DNA of 9,263 bases, from assembly GCA_937916185.1 (NCBI GenBank), contig CALGGD010000362.1, forward strand, positions 1-9,263, in the 5' to 3' direction. The notes beneath the pieces were generated by a model. It was not told the origin of the DNA. It saw only the letters and a program-made list of their open reading frames with translations, and searched no databases. Shown here one piece after another: positions 6,946 through 9,263 of this stretch. Numbering within the stretch: the first letter of the stretch is position 1; every line of letters begins with the position of its first letter. The DNA is from an uncultured Oxalobacter sp. (GTDB taxonomy: Bacteria; Pseudomonadota; Gammaproteobacteria; Burkholderiales; Burkholderiaceae_D). The position numbers and the translations under genes were made by a program.

Positions 6946-6953
6946 TTTATAAT
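6946..6953. promoter_or_regulatory. Overlapping -10-like boxes between gpmA and rhodanese gene
   Basis: The 94-base divergent gap (6901-6994) is AT-rich compared with the rest of the window. TATAAT on the plus strand (6948-6953) overlaps TATAAA on the minus strand (6946-6951). Transcription to the right would start near 6960, leaving a leader of about 35 bases before the GTG at 6995. Neither box has a good -35 at 17 bases, so the exact promoter elements are uncertain, but at least one promoter for each divergent unit is expected here. Confidence 0.4.
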
Positions 6954-6994
6954 GTATTCCGTTTTTAATCTTTGACTTTAGGCAGGTTAGTCCC

Positions 6995-7396
6995 GTGAAT
7001 TTCATCAGAGACAACATTTTTCTTATCGGTGTTGCGGCTTATTGCATCGGTGCCTTGATCTGGCCTTACATCCGTACGACCGCAAAAGTGAACAATTCTG
7101 AGGCAACAACCCTTATCAACAAAGGGAAGACCACCATCCTTGATATCCGCACCAGGAAAGAATACCAGTCTGGCCATCTGCTGAATGCCGTGTCCATGCC
7201 TTTCCTGAGCCTGAAGGACCAGTTGGGACAGCTTGAGGAATCCTTCAAGAAGCAGCCGGTCCTGCTGATTGACCATGAAGGCAAGGATTCTGCTGCTGCC
7301 GCAAAGATCCTGAAAGAAAATGGTTTCACCAAAATCAACATCTTGAAAGGCGGTATGGCATCGTGGAACAAGGAAGGTCTGCCAACCACCAAATGA
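6995..7396 (+). CDS. Membrane-anchored rhodanese-like protein lacking the active-site Cys
   Basis: 133 residues. One hydrophobic segment at about 8-25 (IFLIGVAAYCIGALIWPY) should anchor the protein in the inner membrane. A single rhodanese domain fills about 33-130: ILDIRTRKEYQSGHLLNAVSMP at 48-69, the active-site loop near 88-99, and the closing GGMASWNKEGLP at 119-130. Active rhodaneses carry a Cys at the start of the loop, which bears the persulfide; here the loop reads LLIDHEGKDS with D93 at that place. The only Cys is C17, inside the membrane segment. Sulfur transfer by the usual mechanism is therefore unlikely, and a binding or scaffold role is possible (inference). The start is GTG at 6995, with CAGG at 6983-6986 eight bases upstream. 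grxC follows 15 bases later. A rhodanese gene in this position is common in Burkholderiales. Confidence 0.9.
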   Translation: MNFIRDNIFLIGVAAYCIGALIWPYIRTTAKVNNSEATTLINKGKTTILDIRTRKEYQSGHLLNAVSMPFLSLKDQLGQLEESFKKQPVLLIDHEGKDSAAAAKILKENGFTKINILKGGMASWNKEGLPTTK

Positions 7397-7400
7397 CCGT

Positions 7401-7404
7401 CAGG
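7401..7404 (+). promoter_or_regulatory. Ribosome binding site setting the grxC start
   Basis: CAGG lies seven bases before the ATG at 7412 but only one base before an earlier in-frame ATG at 7406. The spacing favours 7412. Confidence 0.5.
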
Positions 7405-7411
7405 TATGAAG

Positions 7412-7675
7412 ATGACAGCAAAAGTGATTATGTACAGCACGTCCGTCTGCCCTTATTGCAGGATGGCAGAGCGGCTGCTTGCGGCACGGGGCGTGGAAAA
7501 CATCAAGAAAATCCTGATTGATGGCAATGAGGAACTGCGTACGGAGATGATTGAAAAAACCAACCGCCGTACCGTTCCGCAGATTTTTATCGGTGATACG
7601 CATGTTGGCGGTTTTGATGACCTTTCTGCCTTGGACAAGGCAGGCGGCCTGGTACCTCTGCTGCAGTCAGCCTGA
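7412..7675 (+). CDS. grxC: Glutaredoxin 3
   Basis: Small cytoplasmic thiol-disulfide oxidoreductase that uses glutathione to reduce protein and mixed disulfides. 87 residues from the preferred ATG at 7412 (89 from the ATG at 7406). The dithiol active site CPYC is at 13-16. The cis-proline segment TVPQIFI is at 54-60 (P56), and the glutathione-contact segment HVGGFDD is at 64-70. These define a complete class I, GrxC-type glutaredoxin. It sits between the rhodanese-like gene and secB, 26 bases before secB, in a gene order conserved in Burkholderiales, and is likely co-transcribed with both. Nothing in it is anomalous. Confidence 0.95.
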   Translation: MTAKVIMYSTSVCPYCRMAERLLAARGVENIKKILIDGNEELRTEMIEKTNRRTVPQIFIGDTHVGGFDDLSALDKAGGLVPLLQSA

Positions 7676-7701
7676 TTGTTGAATTTTTAATGGAGTAATT
7701 T

Positions 7702-8166
7702 ATGACCGAAGAAACAAAACAGCCGGTTTTCCAGATTCAGAGTGTTTATCTGAAAGACCTTTCCCTTGAACAGCCGAATTCCCCACAGATTTTCCTGGAA
7801 AAAGAAGCGCCTGGTTTTGATGTCGCCATCAATGTCAGTTACAACGAACTGGGCAACAACTTCTATGAAACAACCGTAACGGCTACTGTGACGGCAAAAA
7901 TCGGAGAAAAGGTTGCTTATCTGGTTGAAGGAAAACAGTGCGGTATTTTCAATATCCAGGGTATTCCAGAAGAAGCGATGGATTCCGTCCTTGGCATCAA
8001 TTGCCCGACAATCATCTATCCTTACCTGCGGGCGAATATCGCTGATACCATCACCAAGGCAGGTTTCCCACCCATCCATCTGGCGGAAATCAATTTCGAG
8101 GCTCATTACCGTGAACGCGTCCAGGCAAAGGCTGCCAAAGCAGAAGCCCCTGCCGCTGTCCAATAA
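7702..8166 (+). CDS. secB: Protein-export chaperone SecB
   Basis: Cytoplasmic homotetrameric chaperone that keeps precursor proteins unfolded and hands them to SecA for Sec-dependent export. 154 residues (E. coli 155). Conserved blocks: [19 protein letters not shown] at about 10-28, an alternating beta-sheet region ([17 protein letters not shown]), the block [13 protein letters not shown] at about 73-85, [32 protein letters not shown] at about 100-131 including the FPP motif, and an Ala/Lys-rich flexible tail. TGGAG at 7691-7695 is six bases before the ATG. It is followed by gpsA after 20 bases, the same secB-gpsA pairing seen in E. coli and other proteobacteria. Its clients may include the exported proteins in this window (inference). 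Confidence 0.97.
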   Translation: MTEETKQPVFQIQSVYLKDLSLEQPNSPQIFLEKEAPGFDVAINVSYNELGNNFYETTVTATVTAKIGEKVAYLVEGKQCGIFNIQGIPEEAMDSVLGINCPTIIYPYLRANIADTITKAGFPPIHLAEINFEAHYRERVQAKAAKAEAPAAVQ

Positions 8167-8186
8167 CCTGAGGGTTGTCTGGGAAA

Positions 8187-9209
8187 ATGAATATTGCGAT
8201 TCTTGGTGCCGGAGCATGGGGGACTGCGATGGCAATCAGCTTGGCAGCCCGTCATCAGGTATTGCTTTGGGGACGTGAGACAGAACAGGTCCTTGAAGCC
8301 GAGAAGACCCGTGTAAACAACATGGGATTACCAGGCGTGAAACTGCCTGATACCCTGCATCTGACTGCGCACTTTGAACAGGCAGCCAATCATGGTGCGG
8401 GTTCTGCGGGTCTGGTGATTGTGGCAACATCTGTTGCTGGGCTGCGTCCAGTACTCAGCCAACTCAGGGACTATCCTGTCAGGAACGTCATCTGGCTTTG
8501 CAAAGGGTTTGAACGGGATACCGGTCTATTGCCGAACCAGGTTGCAAAAGAGGTCATCAACGGCAAGGATATCCATGTCGGTGTGCTGTCAGGTCCCTCC
8601 TTCGCCCAGGAGGTGGCGGCAGGATTGCCTTGTGCATTGACCATCGCCTCCCAGTCTGAAGTCTTACGGGGGATTGTCGTCGGTGCGATGAATGCAGGCA
8701 TGATGCGCATCTATTCCAGTGACGATGTCGTTGGTGTGGAGGTCGGTGGTGCCTTGAAGAACATCCTCGCTGTCGCAACAGGGATTGCTGATGGCATGTC
8801 GATGGGACTGAACGCACGGGCGGCATTGATGACGCGCGGACTGGCAGAAATCACCCGGATGGGGATTGCATTGGGCGGCAGGCTGGAGACCTTCATGGGT
8901 CTGACGGGTGTGGGTGACCTGGTCCTGACATGCACAGGCGACCTGTCGCGTAACCGGCGTGTTGGCTTGGGACTGGCAAAAGGCAAAACATTGAAAGAAG
9001 TGGTTGCCGAATTGGGGCATGTGGCTGAGGGGGTCAACTGTGCACATACGGTCCGTGAGCTTGCCCAGAAAATGGGCGTGGAGATGCCATTGACTTTTGC
9101 TGTTGCCAGTGTGCTGTTTGATGGTGTTTCCATCAAAGATGCGGTTGCACAGCTGATGTCACGCCATGTCCGTGATGAAAACGATGTGCTTTACCGCCAG
9201 ACACGGTAA
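8187..9209 (+). CDS. gpsA: NAD(P)-dependent glycerol-3-phosphate dehydrogenase
   Basis: Cytoplasmic enzyme that reduces dihydroxyacetone phosphate to sn-glycerol 3-phosphate, the backbone for membrane phospholipids. 340 residues from ATG 8187 (E. coli 339). The Rossmann loop GAGAWGTA is at 7-14, K106 in LCKGFE, GPSFAQEVAAGLP at 136-148, the catalytic K191 in VGGALKN, and D244 in GVGDLVLTCTGDLSRNRR with R255 and N256 for cofactor and substrate binding. All key residues are present. An in-frame TTG at 8175 would add MSGK, but GAGGG lies directly against it and the family begins at MNIAILGAG, so the ATG is preferred even though the spacing (12 bases from TGAGGG) is long. It is the last gene of the operon, with a hairpin 21 bases after its stop. 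Confidence 0.97.
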   Translation: MNIAILGAGAWGTAMAISLAARHQVLLWGRETEQVLEAEKTRVNNMGLPGVKLPDTLHLTAHFEQAANHGAGSAGLVIVATSVAGLRPVLSQLRDYPVRNVIWLCKGFERDTGLLPNQVAKEVINGKDIHVGVLSGPSFAQEVAAGLPCALTIASQSEVLRGIVVGAMNAGMMRIYSSDDVVGVEVGGALKNILAVATGIADGMSMGLNARAALMTRGLAEITRMGIALGGRLETFMGLTGVGDLVLTCTGDLSRNRRVGLGLAKGKTLKEVVAELGHVAEGVNCAHTVRELAQKMGVEMPLTFAVASVLFDGVSIKDAVAQLMSRHVRDENDVLYRQTR

Positions 9210-9230
9210 CTTGGGGAAGATTGGAAAGAA

Positions 9231-9263
9231 CATGGGCATGTCTGCTTGTCAGGCATGCCCATG
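9231..9263 (+). terminator. Probable gpsA terminator hairpin, cut by window end
   Basis: CATGGGCATGTCTG (9231-9244) pairs with CAGGCATGCCCATG (9250-9263) across a 5-base loop, CTTGT. All 14 pairs form, one as G-U in RNA. An A-rich stretch (GGAAAGAA) precedes it. The T-run expected of a rho-independent terminator would lie beyond the last base and cannot be seen. If no T-run follows, a dispersed repeat or other structured element is the alternative. Confidence 0.6.

Overview
The window is a gene-dense stretch of bacterial chromosome with twelve protein genes and no gap longer than about 110 bases. There are no RNA genes, insertion sequences, CRISPR arrays or phage genes that I can see. The order gpmA / rhodanese / grxC / secB / gpsA, with ctpA and a moeB-type gene downstream of gpmA on the opposite strand, is a layout I associate with Burkholderiales (Betaproteobacteria). 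The base composition looks close to 50% GC, low for that order, and the protein sequences fit Oxalobacteraceae. An Oxalobacter-like organism is my best guess. This is inference from gene order and composition, not a database match.

Left block, plus strand (1-3800): the 3' part of an AmpG-like muropeptide permease cut by the window edge, then pyrE (orotate phosphoribosyltransferase). Three accessory genes follow, closely spaced: an exported SH3-domain protein, an acetolactate decarboxylase (budA/alsD family), and a small exported protein resembling the surface-adhesin E family. The first two nearly abut (TGATATG junction) and the third follows 15 bases later, so the trio is probably co-transcribed, perhaps from the pyrE promoter. 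This is the least conventional part of the window.

Middle block, minus strand (6900 down to 3831): gpmA (glycolytic phosphoglycerate mutase), ctpA (exported S41 carboxy-terminal processing protease with PDZ domain) and a MoeB/ThiF/HesA-type adenylyltransferase. ctpA and the moeB-type gene are 20 bases apart. A TATAAT box lies between gpmA and ctpA, so ctpA-moeB may have its own promoter. The block converges on the adhesin-E-like gene.

Right block, plus strand (6995-9263): a membrane-anchored rhodanese-like protein, grxC (glutaredoxin 3), secB (export chaperone) and gpsA (glycerol-3-phosphate dehydrogenase), closely spaced as an operon. It ends in a strong 14-bp hairpin that touches the window edge and is probably the gpsA terminator. 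The block diverges from gpmA across a 94-base AT-rich region.

I found no clear new multi-gene system. The points most worth checking are three proteins whose fold is obvious but which lack a residue or segment usually linked to activity: the rhodanese has Asp in place of the catalytic Cys, the MoeB/ThiF-type protein has Ala where the conserved active-site-loop Cys normally sits, and the acetolactate decarboxylase stops before the C-terminal tail that carries a conserved glutamate.
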